Below are positions 20,533 through 33,205 of a stretch of 64,000 nt of DNA, piece by piece. The notes beneath the pieces were generated by a model. The model did no database searches, was not told the DNA's origin, and saw only the letters and a program-made list of their open reading frames with translations. This stretch comes from Bimastos eiseni. Lineage: Eukaryota; Annelida; Clitellata; Crassiclitellata; Lumbricidae. The number at the start of each line of letters is the position of its first letter. Position 1 is the stretch's first letter. The DNA is taken from NCBI GenBank assembly GCA_959347315.1, contig OY365817.1:28752447-28816446 (forward strand), given 5' to 3'. The position numbers were made by a program, and so were the translations under genes.

Positions 20533-21900
20533 GTCTCCCTCTCTCTGGGTCTCTGTCTATCTGTCTTTCTGTCTCTCTTCCTAGCTTTTTATCTCCGATT
20601 CAATCTATATGTCTGTTACTCTGTCTCTATCTCGATGTCTCTGTCTGTCTGTTTCTCTGTCTCTGTCTGTCTGCCTCTCTCTATATCTCGATCTCTCTGT
20701 CTCTGCCTCTGTCTCTATGGCGATTTGGCTCTATGTCTGCCTGTCTGCCTCTGTCTGTCTGCCTCTGTCTGTCTCTGCCTCTGTCTGTCTGTCTGTCTGT
20801 CTATCTTCTTCCTTCTACCTGTCTACCTGGTCTTTTATTCCCTCCTCTTTCCATGTTCACTTCCATCTCGCTCTTTCATTAGTTACTCCCTTTCTTCCTC
20901 CACCAGTCCCCTCTCAGCTTTCTCCTCATATGCCTTCTCCTTCTGTGCTACTTCCTTTCCCATTTCCTCCTCCTCCTCATCTTCCTCGTCCTCCTTTCCT
21001 CCTGCTTCTGTCTTCTGTCTAGATTAGATGAGATCGAATGAGAGAACTTTACCTCCCTCTGTTCGATGACCTCTGACCTCCACACTTTCCATCTCCTTCA
21101 ATTCGTCTCCCTCTCCTTTTGCTTCCTTCCAACAAACCACGCCCTCTCTGGCTTTCTTCCCAACTGTGTCACCTTCTGACACCTGCCTGTCTGACTATCT
21201 TCCAGTTTGTCTATATCTGTCTCTCTGTCTCTCTCCGCCTCTCCATTTCTCTCTCCCTACATCTCTCTATGGCTTTCAGGACGTCAACCTCCCTCCTTGC
21301 CTTTCATTCTTCTTGCCTGCTTCTCTCTCTGCCTCTGTCTTTCTCTCTCTGTCTCTGTCTTTCTCTCTCTGTCTCTGTCTTTCTCTCTCTGCCTCTGTCT
21401 TTCTCTCTCTGTCTCTGTCTTTCTCTCTCTGTCTCTGTCTTTCTCTCTCTGTCTCTGTCTTTCTCTCTCTGTCTCTGTCTTTCTCTCTCTGCCTCTGTCT
21501 TTCTCTCTCTGTCTCTGTCTTTCTCTCTCTGTCTCTGTCTTTCTCTCTCTGTCTCTGTCTTTCTCTCTCTGTCTCTGTCTTTCTCTCTCTGTCTCTGTCT
21601 TTCTCTCTCTGTCTCTGTCTTTCTCTCTCTGCCTCTCTCGCTATGTCTGCCTGTCTGTCTATCTTTCAGTCGGTCTGTCTAGTGTTTCTCTCAGCTTCTC
21701 TCTGGCTGACTAACTGCTTTTTATCTTCCCCTCCTACCTGTCTATGTGTCTGTCTGTCTGTCTGTCTCTTCCTCTCTCCATTTCTCCCTCTTTGTCTGCC
21801 TCGCCGCGTTTTAATATATTCCTCTGTCTCTCTCTGTCTCTCTCTGTCTCTGTCTGTCTGTCTGTCTCCCTCCTTCTCTCTCTGCCTCGATCTCTTCCCG
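20345..21900. repeat. 1.5-kb polypyrimidine (CTCT/CTGT) tract with 20-bp minisatellite
   Basis: Almost pure pyrimidine on the plus strand. At 21321-21640 a 20-bp unit, TTCTCTCTCTGTCTCTGTCT, repeats 16 times with a few GTCT/GCCT variants. Because 20 is not a multiple of 3, all three frames stay open and give Leu/Ser-rich ORFs up to 258 codons that should not be called genes. Confidence 0.95.
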
Positions 21901-22370
21901 TGCTTATTCATCGTTCCACCTCCGCAGTTCAATGATCACTAGCGTTTCTCTGGAATGCACCACCTCCTCCCAATCCTCCTCCTCCTCTGAGATCCTATTA
22001 CTCCATCTCTCCGACTGCAGCAGTAACCGTTGATGCGGATTGAATATCGAAGGTCGAGCGCTGCTATTGGTCGCCGAGATTCACAAGCCAAGGTCACGTG
22101 ACTCTGCTACAGGGCTTCTAGTTCAACGTAGTGCTATTATTAGCTATAAAACATTGAGGTTTACGTGACTTTGGACGGTAACTCTTAACCACTGCTGCGC
22201 TGTTCGTAAACAAATACTTTTACTACGATCATTCAACAGCAATGTCTGATCAGATGTTTCGGAATCTTGGGAGATCTTAATTAAGCCGGACAGACAGTGA
22301 TTAGGCTACAAGAGGTAAGATCTCAGATTACACTGTACACAGATGTATGCACTATGTATTTAATACATTA
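21901..22370. promoter_or_regulatory. Candidate regulatory patch: inverted CCAAT box and GTCACGTGAC E-box
   Basis: Within 22055-22105 there is GCTATTGGTCG (CCAAT on the minus strand) followed by the perfect palindrome GTCACGTGAC at 22093-22102. The palindrome is the binding site type of TFE/MITF and USF bHLH factors. No exon is seen next to it, so function is open. Confidence 0.3.
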
Positions 22371-22686
22371 TCACAATATATATATATATATAGGGCCTAT
22401 ATATTGCAATAATAATATATATATATGTATATATATACATGTATTATGTAACGTAGTGATAAATATACTGTCAATATATATACTGTATATGTACATATAT
22501 ATATATATATACATATTTACATGCATAAAAATGTCTATAATATCCATATAATTTAATATAATACTTAATACAAAACATAATTGAGTTTGCAAAATCCTGA
22601 ACAGTGAACACGTGTATAATTATATGGATTGGTATTCTATATAAATTATGCGCTCTCTAATATGCTCACATCCCCACGAACCCTCC

Positions 22687-22762
<76 letters not shown>

Positions 22763-22973
22763 CATATGCAAATGAGGTGTGTGATGGATAGAGAGGGCCG
22801 ACCGAGCAGTCCTCTCGAGTCTATTAGGGTTCGCCCAAGGCCCCTACGTCTGAATTTCCCTTGACGAACAGATGAACCCTTTGTGAATCAGAAGATATGC
22901 TGTGAAATATACATATACAAATATGTATGTATATGCACATACATATATATATACACATATATGTATATGTCTT

Positions 22974-23009
<36 letters not shown>

Positions 23010-23120
23010 CAATCTTTGTGTATATATATATATATATAATATACACATTCATTTGTTTATGTGTATATAGAGTTACTTTGCAGAAATTGAGGACGCGCTT
23101 AAGCAGACGAAGGAGGCGTT
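22371..23120. repeat. TA-rich arrays and (CA)n microsatellite
   Basis: TATA-type arrays lie at 22376-22520 and 22905-23045. A perfect (CA)n runs from 22689 to 22759. Confidence 0.9.
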
Positions 23121-23221
23121 AATTATGACTAATGCTGTGCGCATTGCTTTCGGTTTATTCAAAATATAGCATCAAATGGCTTAGTAGACGTTGAAAGCAT
23201 GCGTACGCTCATGAGCAGTAC

Positions 23222-23310
23222 ACCCGACTGAGCGATGGAGCATTGGTTAGATCGGTCAAATATCAGCCAAAAGGGCGAGGGTTCAATCCCAGGCAGCGTG
23301 GAAATCTTTT
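23222..23310 (+). repeat. tRNA-like SINE head or tRNA pseudogene
   Basis: A box A-like stretch, GAGCATTGGTTAGATCGG, is followed 40 bases later by a box B-like GGGTTCAATCCC. The spacing fits a pol III internal promoter. The cloverleaf is not intact and no clean anticodon loop forms, so a tRNA-derived SINE is more likely than a tRNA gene. Confidence 0.45.
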
Positions 23311-26300
23311 TCAAAATTTCTCCTCCATTCTGCGCCCCCTATCCAACCCAGCTAATTCTGTGCAAAATTTGCAACACGGAGGGAAGTCTTCAGCATGAAA
23401 CAAAGATCGAGTTTTTGGAATTGTTGGATAGTGCCTGACCAAATGAATTGAGGTTTGGAGAAATTGAGAGAGCAAGAGAGGTCATCTGAAAACATACATA
23501 CGACCAGTGAGAGTGAGTTGAACTGAAGAAGGATAATTCTTAACCCCGTAACTGCTTGCAGTTCAGCGGTGCCAGTCGCAAGCATGGAAAATGGAGGAGT
23601 GCGACGCTGACGATCTTTGTCATCACTTGATGTAGACCTATAGTTGTTAAACAGCAACTAACACTCGTTGTGAACCCGACTTTAAAACCAGATGAAATGC
23701 ATGAGTGAATGTGTTCATAGTTAAACAACAGCTTGTGACAAAAGAAGTCGTCGCCGTTGATATAATTTTATCTATTACAGGAAAATTGACATAATATAAC
23801 ATCTAGTTAAAATAATGCAGTAAGTTGCATTTTTCCGAGAATGTGTAATGACGAAAAAATTATTGGCGTCGCCCTCCTTTATTCAGGCCTTGGGACTGGT
23901 ATTGCCAAAGTGCAGTTTTCGACAGTTAAATTTGAACGTTATATAGAGTTGCTGGCACGATGCAGATATAGTTTAACAAAACTTATCATATTCGTATGGC
24001 ACCATTTTAAGCTGTTTAAACGAAGCATTGAATTGTAACTAAATAGATAATAATTTACCATGACTCGAATTTAGAAATTAATTCTAAAGTAGAATGTCTT
24101 CGAAATTTAGGATTATGTTGATTGACTGACTGCCTAACTGACTGATTGATTGATTTACTAATAATTTAAGAGAGAATCAGAGGTACGATGATTATTGACT
24201 AAATGCTCCTTACTATTGGAGTCTATAATGCCGTTGTCAATCAATAGAATCTGCTGCATCTGTTATTATTTATAAAGCAGTCTACCAACATAAAGAAGGT
24301 GTGCAAAAGGTTGCTCCTTTTCTGAACGATATTTTCTTGCCTGCATTTAGGGAACGTTTTGTGATCGAATTCACCATTCGTCACTTTTAAACTGATGCGT
24401 TAAGGCAATTATTTTTAATAAATTCGATGCACCATTGTAAGTTCGGTTAGTCTGGGCGTTTTCAGTACAGGACGTGGAAGCTGGCGTCATCTAGCGGCCA
24501 CAGACAAAGCCTCTCAATGGGCGTGATGAAGCGTGATTATCACAAAATCAGCGCTTGATTGAACGGATGGTAACTTGAGCGGTTCATTGAAAATGACTGG
24601 AAGTAGTTGAATGCAAATTGCTTTAGGTGAATTGGTCATTACTTAATCAATTGAATCATCAAATCTATTAGTAGAGATGCGCTATTATATGTGAGGCTTG
24701 ATCAATCTGCATTGTAATTGCTAAATGCTTGTCTCTGTATGGCTGTTGCTTCTGTCTGTCTGTATGTCTGTCTCATAATTACTATATTATATATGTGTTC
24801 GTGCGTGCATGGGTGTACGTATGCATATATATGCACATATATGTATATGTATATATGTATATATATATATATATCGTATACATAAACGTGCACGTATACA
24901 TTTGCAAACACTGTAATGTACTGTAATGAAGCACTTACAAAGTTCATACACACTTGTTACCCACATGTACGCATACTCTTTTACATATCTTATACATATC
25001 TTATACATATGCACGCGTGTATTATCTGCATTCTCAACCAGCGACCTCTGTATACACTGTGTCGGATTTCGTACAGATAGCTGTAATAGCTAAACCAGTG
25101 TATTAAAGCCTGGCTCGTCATATAGCTAATAGATTATGAAGTAAAGCCTTTTCGTGGCTCGAGTCCTAAGGCCCTGGTGAGGCTTTTGATGTAGTTTCTG
25201 AATATTAGCCGTAAGAATTAAGAGAAAATCGAGCCATTCTGGTGCCGTTGTCTACAACCAGAACTTTAAAAAGGTGTGTAAAGATCAGCGCAAACTGACG
25301 CGATGTCGTGAAATTAGACGTTGTTGTGGCGGGATGTACTATTAAGAGTTCTTTGTTTAATGAACATTTGATGATTCGTAAAATATAAATGCACTAATCT
25401 TGCAGTTGCAATACAACGAGAGCGTGTAGAGCGATCTTTTAGACACCTTTAAAACGTTATGAAATTATGTTATATTATAAATGACTAGCCCGCATGAGAA
25501 ATGAATATCATCAAATACCTTCACTGTGACAGTGCCAGTCCCAAGCCTGCGTAAGGGAGGATTGCGATGCTAATGACCTTTGGTGTCACATAGTGTCGTT
25601 AAACTCCAACCAACTACTACTAACGACAAATGGGTTGCAATTTGGAAGCATATGTATTAGGCTTAACATTATAGCGTTTCTTGGTGTTAATTTCGTTCAA
25701 CTTGCGCTGCATTTTCAGTAGGTTATAAGATCTTTAGCTTGCGCAATAGGCAATTGAGTTGAGGTCATTAATGTCACCCTTTCAGTTACTTGACTAATGG
25801 GGCTAGAAGGGTCGATGCTGGGAAACTGAGGTCGCCAGTGCTTGATTGCCCTATGGAACTTAATATTGCAGTCGTTTAACGACATCTTACGACTGCCTAT
25901 TGACATCTTTTGAAAAGTTATGTTTAACTGCAAATTCATTTTCCTGAATGCAGGCTTACTCTGAATTATTCTATCACAGAAGCCTTATATATCATGCCAA
26001 ATATAACATCATTTCATAGCGATACAAATGTGTCTAAAAGACCGCGTTAAACGCTCGGCAGTATAGTCGTTGTAGTTCCAGTCAAAGATCATTAGCGTCG
26101 CCCTCCTCCTTTAGATATTCTTTGGACTGGCACCGTCAGAGTGCAAACAGTGTAGGATTGCTTGAACAAGTCCTTCGCTCACATTAATTATTGCTGAGTG
26201 TCCTCGATTGCTGCTGTAGCATTTAGTCCTGAAATTAAACTGAGATTGAAAGGGGTTAATTGGTAAAAGTAGGTGAAATGTACAGCACAAAAGAGGTGTG

Positions 26301-26568
26301 TTAAAGATTGCTACTCTTCTTATTTCGAATTGCTAATTTAGCCAGTCATTACATTATTGTCTGGATTAGTTTGACGAGGTTCTAACCTGGATGAGGATCG
26401 TGTGAACAAGTGAAGAGGTTGAAGAATCCCTTTGGCCTATTCAGGGTGAATTGAACAGATGGCGTTGTATGGGGTCAGAGTTAATTCCAGGTCAAGTGCT
26501 GCGACATATGACGTATGGGGCGTGGTTTTATGTAATACAAAAGGTTTCCTCAGTCAGACTGCTTATGT

Positions 26569-26626
<58 letters not shown>

Positions 26627-27532
26627 GTTTGTATATATACTTGCGCGTGTATGTATGCGAATATGCGTGCAAGTGTGGGCAATGAGTTATATACACGAAT
26701 GACGTCGTATCCCACACATAGTGGACTACTACGATGACGATGATGACAATAGGCATCATCATCACCACCGTCGTCGTCGTCATCATCATCATCACCAGTT
26801 CCCTTGACATATAAAAAATGACCTCCTCACATTGTCCTCGAGCCTTCGCTATCCTTTGAGAGCAAAATTATATACACAAAAATCGAAAGCACAAGAAAAA
26901 AAAGTTATAGGTCAGATTATCTTTATTAAACACCTCGAAAACTGTATGATAAGGAGCCATATAAATTTGACAACATATACAATATTCCTACTAATTGCAT
27001 TTTCATTTAATGTGTGTTTTACTGGTTGTCTGTCTTCAGTTGCATCAAGTATCTATTGCAGTTATGATGAGAAGTTATCTCAAGACTTAGTAATAGATGC
27101 TGTAGAATGGCTAATGCTTTTGATTTAAAAAAATCTTTATTTCAAATACCTTGCATTGATTATGTTAATTAAATACTTATACAAACATGTGATACTTAAT
27201 ATTGACCTCATTTGAGTCATTTTATACATATATATGCATATATGACAAATGTTAATGGAGTTGTATTAGAAAGTTATAGTGAGTAAGTTAGAATCTATGC
27301 AAAGACGTAGTTCTCTGTATATTATCACTTGGTATAATATGATAAATAAATAGTATAGACTTACATTATTAGAAAATATTTCTATAATAATGTTTAATAG
27401 AATAAGAACATTATGGCAAAATTCCAAGCCAATAATTCTTTGAAGGTATGATGATTGGACAAATGTACTTAGTGATTGGTCATACACAATTTGTTTTATT
27501 TTGAACATTTCTTGATCCAAATATTGATGCAA
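23311..27532. other. Intergenic: family A and C repeats, microsatellites
   Basis: Family A copies lie at 23566-23660 (plus), 23848-23908 (minus), 25529-25612 (plus) and 26085-26147 (minus). Family C is at 23716-23772 (minus). A TATG/TATA array occupies 24790-24880 and (GT)n occupies 26571-26623. GAT/ATC units lie at 26735-26795. The AT-rich 26850-27530 shows a weak LINE-like reading (ESMQRRSSLYIIT, plus, about 27290) that I do not consider firm. Confidence 0.5.
25529..25612 (+). repeat. Family A dispersed repeat (representative copy)
   Basis: Layout: CAGTGCCAGTCCCAAGCCTG, a GATAAAGGAGGA-type spacer, GGCGACGCTAATGA, CTTTGTTATCACA, then AGTGTCGTTAAACTGCAAC. Copies on the plus strand start near 958, 1135, 1696, 8978, 11385, 15371, 17918, 18190, 19078, 23566, 25529, 28046, 30864, 32132, 36125, 46478, 48748 and 60938. 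Copies on the minus strand lie near 9424, 15792, 23848, 26085, 33505, 33691 and 42518. It is not obviously tRNA-derived. Intergenic DNA and introns of the three protein-coding genes all carry it. The class (SINE, retroelement 3' end, or MITE) is unknown. Confidence 0.85.
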
Positions 27533-27745
27533 ATATTGTTACATTTGCATGACATGTACTATAGATGATGTTAATCCGTTAGTATTTATGTGTAAAACAA
27601 TGAACATTAGTTTAAAGTTCAGACAGTTATGAATTATGTCTTTTGGACGCTATGAATTTTTTATCACTGTACTATATATGTTTCAAATTGTCGTCAACGA
27701 CCATTGATGTCATACGACGACGTTAAACTGTGGAATAATAATAAA
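27533..27745 (+). repeat. Family D repeat, plus copy
   Basis: About 210 bp ending CGTTAAACTGTGGAATAATA with an A-rich tail. The reverse complement of 35128-35352 matches it along its length with moderate divergence. It shares the GACGTTAAACTG end with families A and C. Confidence 0.8.
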
Positions 27746-27779
27746 AATTGTATAACATTGTCTTGTGAACACTGAGTTG

Positions 27780-27960
27780 GACACCTCAGTGTTGAGAAGA
27801 CAATGCTAGGTTGCGTCGAGGTCGTGAGAAGAAGAAGGCGTCCAAGAATGAGATGGATGGATGAAATACAAAATAGGACAGCGTTGAGTCTGGAGGAGTT
27901 GATGGAGGCGGTGAGAGAGAGATAGGACGATGGAGAAGGGCTACCATGACTATCGCTGAG
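27780..27960 (+). pseudogene. RTE/Jockey-type LINE C-terminal fragment
   Basis: The plus strand reads MLGCVEVVRRRRRPRMRWMD then RTALSLEELM, then a stop and a frame change. The R-rich, RPRMRWMD, TxLSLEEL order is the usual C-terminal tail of these reverse transcriptases. Only about 60 codons remain. Confidence 0.75.
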
Positions 27961-28045
27961 TTCCACGAACTGACGGCACAAGGTGACAAGATTGACACAA
28001 TTCAAAAATAAAATGAAACTGATCGACATTCAACTGCCGAAATCT

Positions 28046-29084
28046 GGTAGTGCCATTCCCAAGCATGGAGAAAGGAGGAGGGCAACACTTGCGTTGATGA
28101 TCTTTATTATCACACAGTGTCGTTAAACAGCAACAGACCAACCAAACGACGACGGTACTGTACTACCACGTAAAACAACTATAATCAATTGCTTTCTTTT
28201 TTCTAAGAGAGAATATTAATAATGATTATGACGACGGTTCTGGTAGTGAATGATGTATGGTGTTGGTGGTGGCGATGTTTCTGGCTTGAGTGGTTCTGAC
28301 GTCATATCTCTTTCGTCCGTTGACTCTGCTGTTTCTGCCTCTGACTCACGCAGAACATTCATCGAAGCTCGAAGGTCTAGGCATCGTCATCTATTTCCAG
28401 TGCTGGTTATTCGCAGCGACCTCTTTGGTTTTTCCGGAAAGTCGGTTGATCGGTCACGTGACTGTGGTCTTCGGATCACAGATATATTTAGACAACCTTC
28501 GCTCATTCAGACTTTCAGACACATTGTCTTTGTACGTGTTTGTCCGACTGTCTGTCTGTTTCTTATGCCTATCTATCTGACTGCAAGTATGTAGGCCTAC
28601 GCCTGTTTGCGTGCATGCCTGCCTGTTTTGTTTGTCTGTGTGTCTGTCCGTATATATGTTCGTATGTATGTCTGCGTGTCTGACTGTGTGTCTGTCTGTC
28701 TGTCTGTCTATCCGCTGAACTCCTAATGCCAGGTTCATTTCCACATTCTTTCCTAAGGGTATTCTAAGAACGTTTCCCCTCTGGTCGAGGGTCAGAGGTT
28801 AGATGCTAAAGGTAAGAGGTTACTTTTGAACGACTCAGCTCAGTTAATACCCGCTTCCGGGTCACCTTTTGGGGGTGGGGGCCTTTTCCTTTTCCTTGGT
28901 GCGTGCCACCCTAATCTATCCTTAGCTCTGATTCCCAGACCATAGTGAACTATTCCTTTCTGTATAGTATAGACTCATTATATGGTTATGTCCAGAATTA
29001 TCCTCATTTAATGGTTTCGCATGATTATCTCAACTTTGGTCACACCTCGGACTAAAAAGGAAACTGGTCAAGAGGCAGAAGGGG
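28046..29084. other. Intergenic: family A repeat, E-box, CTGT-rich tract
   Basis: A family A copy lies at 28046-28134. A second GTCACGTGAC palindrome is at 28453-28462. CTGT/TGTC-rich sequence fills 28540-28710. ORFs of 96-114 codons across 28250-28600 have no recognised motif. Confidence 0.45.
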
Positions 29085-29250
29085 AGGGAGGGTGAAAGGA
29101 GGGGAGGGGAGAGGAGGAGAGGAGGAGAAGAGGAGAGGGAGGAGAGGAGGAGAGGAGGAGAGGGAGGAGAGGAGGAGAGGAGGAGAGGAAGGAGAGGAGG
29201 AGAGGAGGAGAGGAGGAGAGGAGGAGAGGAGGAGAGGAGAAGGAACATGA
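29085..29250. repeat. GGAGA/GGAGAGGA homopurine minisatellite
   Basis: The plus strand is almost wholly purine, built of GGAGAGGAGGA units with small variations. Mirror symmetry gives potential for triplex DNA. Confidence 0.9.
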
Positions 29251-31747
29251 GGATGAGGAAAAGAAGCCACAGCATGAGAAGCAGAGCAAGAAAGACAGAA
29301 AAAGAGATAACTAGAAAAGTGAGAGAGACAGACATACATACAGACAAAGAGACAGACAAAAAGAGAGGGTTACTGACTTACTGGACGTAGATTTGGATCC
29401 GAATCTCTATGTGTCTGTCTGTCTCACTCTGTGTCTGTCTGCCCATGCGTCTCTGTCTCTTCTTACCTCTATCGGTATGTTTGTCTGTCTCTCTCTCTCT
29501 GTTTCTCCATCCATCAATCGGTTCTGCGCATTCGTTTATGTCGTTTCGCTTTCAACTTAAATGGCATCGATCACCTCTTTCCAACTTCTTATGAACCAAG
29601 GGCTGCTTCTCACTGTCTCTATTTCTCTGTCTGTCACTGTCTCACTTTTTGCCAGTCTGTATGTCTGTCTGTTTGTCTGTCTGTCTCTCCTCTGGCTCAG
29701 ATTTTCTGTCTGAAGACCGCGTAAAGCCTTCTGCTGTAGAAGTTACTAACTAAAATCCCAGCGCAGTTGTCCTGGGCGTTTCTTAAGGCTGTGATTTCTA
29801 AAACATAGGCCTATTTCCGTTATTAGGACATTTCCCAGATGTGCCTACCTTGTCTGCGGCTCTCCGCCCTTTTAGTTGGCTCTCGTAGGGTTGGCCTGGT
29901 ATTTGGCCCTCCTCTGTTCTGGGCAGGGATTACCAATTAAGGACCCCCCCCCCTTGGCGAGCCAGGGCACGCCCTACGGTGGATGCGTTTGGCGTTAAGG
30001 TGTGGCGCTCAAATGGCCTTCTTCTGTTTTATTATCTTCCGGATGCACTGTGATGTTCTATGCGCTATTTCTGTCCGTGGCCTCTTCTCATTGGCCGGAT
30101 ATTCGTTGTTGAATATTCATGTTAGTGACATAACTGCTATGAGGCGCCGAACACACATTCATTTTATCGCCGTGAGAAGAAGGAGTCTTCATTCAAAGAT
30201 AAATTGACCACTCCTTTAATTAGGATTATCAATAAAACCTAATGATGTAGAGGTTGATTAGTTTATTGCTTTCTTTTAGTGTCGGCTGTGAACCAAAGAA
30301 TCTATTGGGCATTGATATCGAAGAAGTTTCTCGGAGAGCATAGTCTGGTAAATATAAAAACAAAATATTCCTAAACACCTCTAAAACGTTATAAACCGTT
30401 GCTATATAAGCATGTGTGATACAAACTTTTGTATCTCGTTTTACTGCCTTGAAATCTTCATCTGCGTTAATGCGTTGTAAAGTAACCGAATTTGCTGTAG
30501 CAACCATGGATTTATATATTGGCTCGGTAATAAAAGTGGTCACATGCTACCTCCTCTATGGAATATGTCAGCCGATTAGTAAAAGCGCTATCTTGAGGAG
30601 TGAGGACACCTTTAAAGGACACCGATGGTCTCGTATCGGAATAAATATGAATTATTACTCCTCTTTTATCCAATCGTGGGACCGGCAGTACAATAATATG
30701 AACATTGACGTAGTGAATAACTAATTTTAATCGCTCAGTGTCTGGCTATGGTTTTACATAACATCGCTTCATAAGGCTTTTGATGTGTGTCACATTGAAG
30801 GCAACCGACTCCCGAAAAATGGATTGTAACCGAATGGTGAACTCCACCACTATACTCAGACACTGGTAGTGCCAGTCCAAAGCTTGGATAAAGAAGGAGG
30901 AGGCGCTAATCACCTTTGTTACGACACAGCGTCGTTAAAGAATAAGAAACCAGTCAACATTTAGTGACTATCGCGTTCTCTTTAAACACCTCTTAAACGT
31001 TATTGACCGACACAATATAAATAGGAGTAATAGCAGAGGTTACCGACACACTGCGAGCAAATGTAGCGTAATGTTTGCTCAACTGCATGAAACAGCAAAA
31101 ACTAACTAATAAATAACATCGAAAATTACCGGGCAACGGTTTGCATGATGTTGAGCATGCAGCTTGACAACGAGTTGTCGTTGCACAGCTTGCCACAACT
31201 AGAAACATATGGTTATTGCCCAGAATGTAGGGCTTTAGGTTAGGGAACCTTCTGGTTTCTTTCCGACAGGAATGTTTCTATTCTGAGGCCACACATTACG
31301 TTTAACGATTCGTTGATGTGTATAGAACATACTTTGGATCCAGTTGGAAGATTTCAGCTCTACCTATTAAGGGTCGAACGATAAACAGGTCTTAACAGGA
31401 TGATGGACAAGTAGATATGCACATACTTAGACATAGATATATACATTCATTTATATATATAATTATTTATATACACATACTAACAAGCTCACGCACATAT
31501 ACAAGCAAGCATACATGCAATACACACACACACACTTACATAGAGACATATAATGCAAAGTTATATATATATATGTATATATATATGTATATATATATAT
31601 GAATGTTGCAAGCGTACAAGCCATATGCACAGAGCTATGTAGTACGCAGAACCCAATCAGGAACTTTGTTTTGGTTGAGTACAATTGGTTGCTTTATGAG
31701 GTATGACCTCTTGTGGCCCTCGACTGTTGATGAAAGTAAGACTGGGG
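29251..31747. other. Intergenic with CTGT tract and one family A copy
   Basis: CTGT/CTCT-rich sequence lies at 29405-29500 and 29620-29690. A C13-like run is at about 29943. A family A copy is at 30864-30942. TATATATG units lie at 31560-31602. No gene is seen. Confidence 0.5.
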
Positions 31748-31947
31748 NNNNNNNNNNNNNNNNNNNNNNNNNNNNNNNNNNNNNNNNNNNNNNNNNNNNN
31801 NNNNNNNNNNNNNNNNNNNNNNNNNNNNNNNNNNNNNNNNNNNNNNNNNNNNNNNNNNNNNNNNNNNNNNNNNNNNNNNNNNNNNNNNNNNNNNNNNNNN
31901 NNNNNNNNNNNNNNNNNNNNNNNNNNNNNNNNNNNNNNNNNNNNNNN
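31748..31947. other. Assembly gap, 200 N
   Basis: There are exactly 200 N, probably a fixed-size placeholder rather than a measured length. ORFs reading through it are meaningless. Confidence 0.99.
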
Positions 31948-32131
31948 TCACATGCCCCGAAGATGTGTAGTGTTACATTTGTTACAGCCCAAGAAATCAG
32001 TGACATTGAAGTCCAGTTGAGTTATATCAAACATCGACGATCTTTTAAATGGTGTCCTTCGAAATCCGTTTATATCAGGATGAATCTACACCAGTCTTCA
32101 TTTAAAAAAAACACCATCACTGCCTCCAGTC

Positions 32132-32402
32132 CAGTAATGCCAGTCCCAAGCCTGGATAAAGGAGGAGGGCGACGCTAATGATCACGTTATCCAGGCTGTT
32201 AATATCGCGATACTTTGGTATCGCGATACTTTTGAGAGTATCGCAGCGAGTATAGTTTTGTTTTGCTGGTATCGCATGGGTATCGCGATACCTATTTTTA
32301 ACCTGTCAGCGATACTCGATACCAATACTTTTTCTTCCTGAAATTTATGTCGTTTCTCAAGAAATATGAGAAGTTTATCGTTCCGCTTTGATAAGTTTAT
32401 GC

Positions 32403-32459
<57 letters not shown>

Positions 32460-33205
32460 AGCCTCTTTCGGCCATATAGATCTATCCTTGTCGTGAACAC
32501 AGATGTATGGAATAATTTGTGAATAGAGAACTGACCGAAGTAGGCCTGTGTCCTTTTGGGTTCACTGGTAGAAATGGCTTGCCTAATTAATTTGTCTATT
32601 TCAAAGACATTGTGATTGGCCCAAGGACCAATATGCATAGGATTGGAAAGTCCGCGTATAATTATGTTCCTTCGAGTCAACAGTTTTGGGCGATATTCGG
32701 AAGTCAGAAGGTTAAATCCTTCTAAAATAAGTTTAAGTTATAAGTTAATTCATCAGCCTTTAGCCATGAAACCATATTTACGAATAACTACCGGGTATGT
32801 CAGCAAAATGTTAAAAATACCGTTAGATGTTTAGAGCGCCATATTTTCGAATAGAAGCAAAATTTAGATTGGGGTGACATCTGTGTTTAAGAATAAAGCG
32901 TGTATACGGAATAATGACGAGAACCCATTCCTCTTATCTAGATTCCTTGTGATTAGCCAAATTTAGGAAATTTTATATAATTATCGGTGGACGAATTCTA
33001 ATTCATGCTAAGGTCGAATTTAGCAAGCCTATTGAAAAGTATTGGTAAAAGTATTGGTATTGCAATACTTTTCAGAAAAGGTATTGATATTGGTATCGCG
33101 ATACTCTTAATTAGGAAGTATGGGTATTGCTATTGCAATACTTTTTCCCAGTACTGTTAACAGCCCTGATGTTATCACACAGCGTCGTTAATCTGCATGC
33201 AACTA
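32132..33205 (+). repeat. Family A repeat split by a hAT-type insertion
   Basis: The 5' half, from GCCAGTCCCAAGCCTGGATA to GACGCTAATGATC, ends at 32191. The 3' half, TTATCACACAGCGTCGTTAA, resumes at 33171. Both halves align to one family A unit, so the 977-bp insert is younger than this copy. Confidence 0.85.
32192..33168. mobile_element. Non-autonomous hAT-like element with 8-bp target duplication
   Basis: The ends are CAGGCTGTTAA and TTAACAGCCCTG (terminal inverted repeats starting CAGG). The flanks are ACGTTATC and ATGTTATC, an 8-bp duplication with one change. Subterminal regions are full of TATCGCGATAC and TATTGCAATAC palindromic motifs. A (TA)n tract lies at 32404-32456. There is no transposase ORF. 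The 8-bp duplication and CAGG-type ends are hAT features. Confidence 0.82.

Noticed and set aside
20244..21942. Leu/Ser-rich ORFs of 137-258 codons
   Set aside because: They come from the CTCT/CTGT tract. Overlapping frames are all open, which is a composition effect.
23222..23310. Functional tRNA gene
   Set aside because: Box A- and box B-like sequences exist but acceptor and anticodon stems do not pair, so I list it as a SINE-like head.
31603..32178. 191-codon ORF across the N gap
   Set aside because: Most of its length is undetermined sequence.
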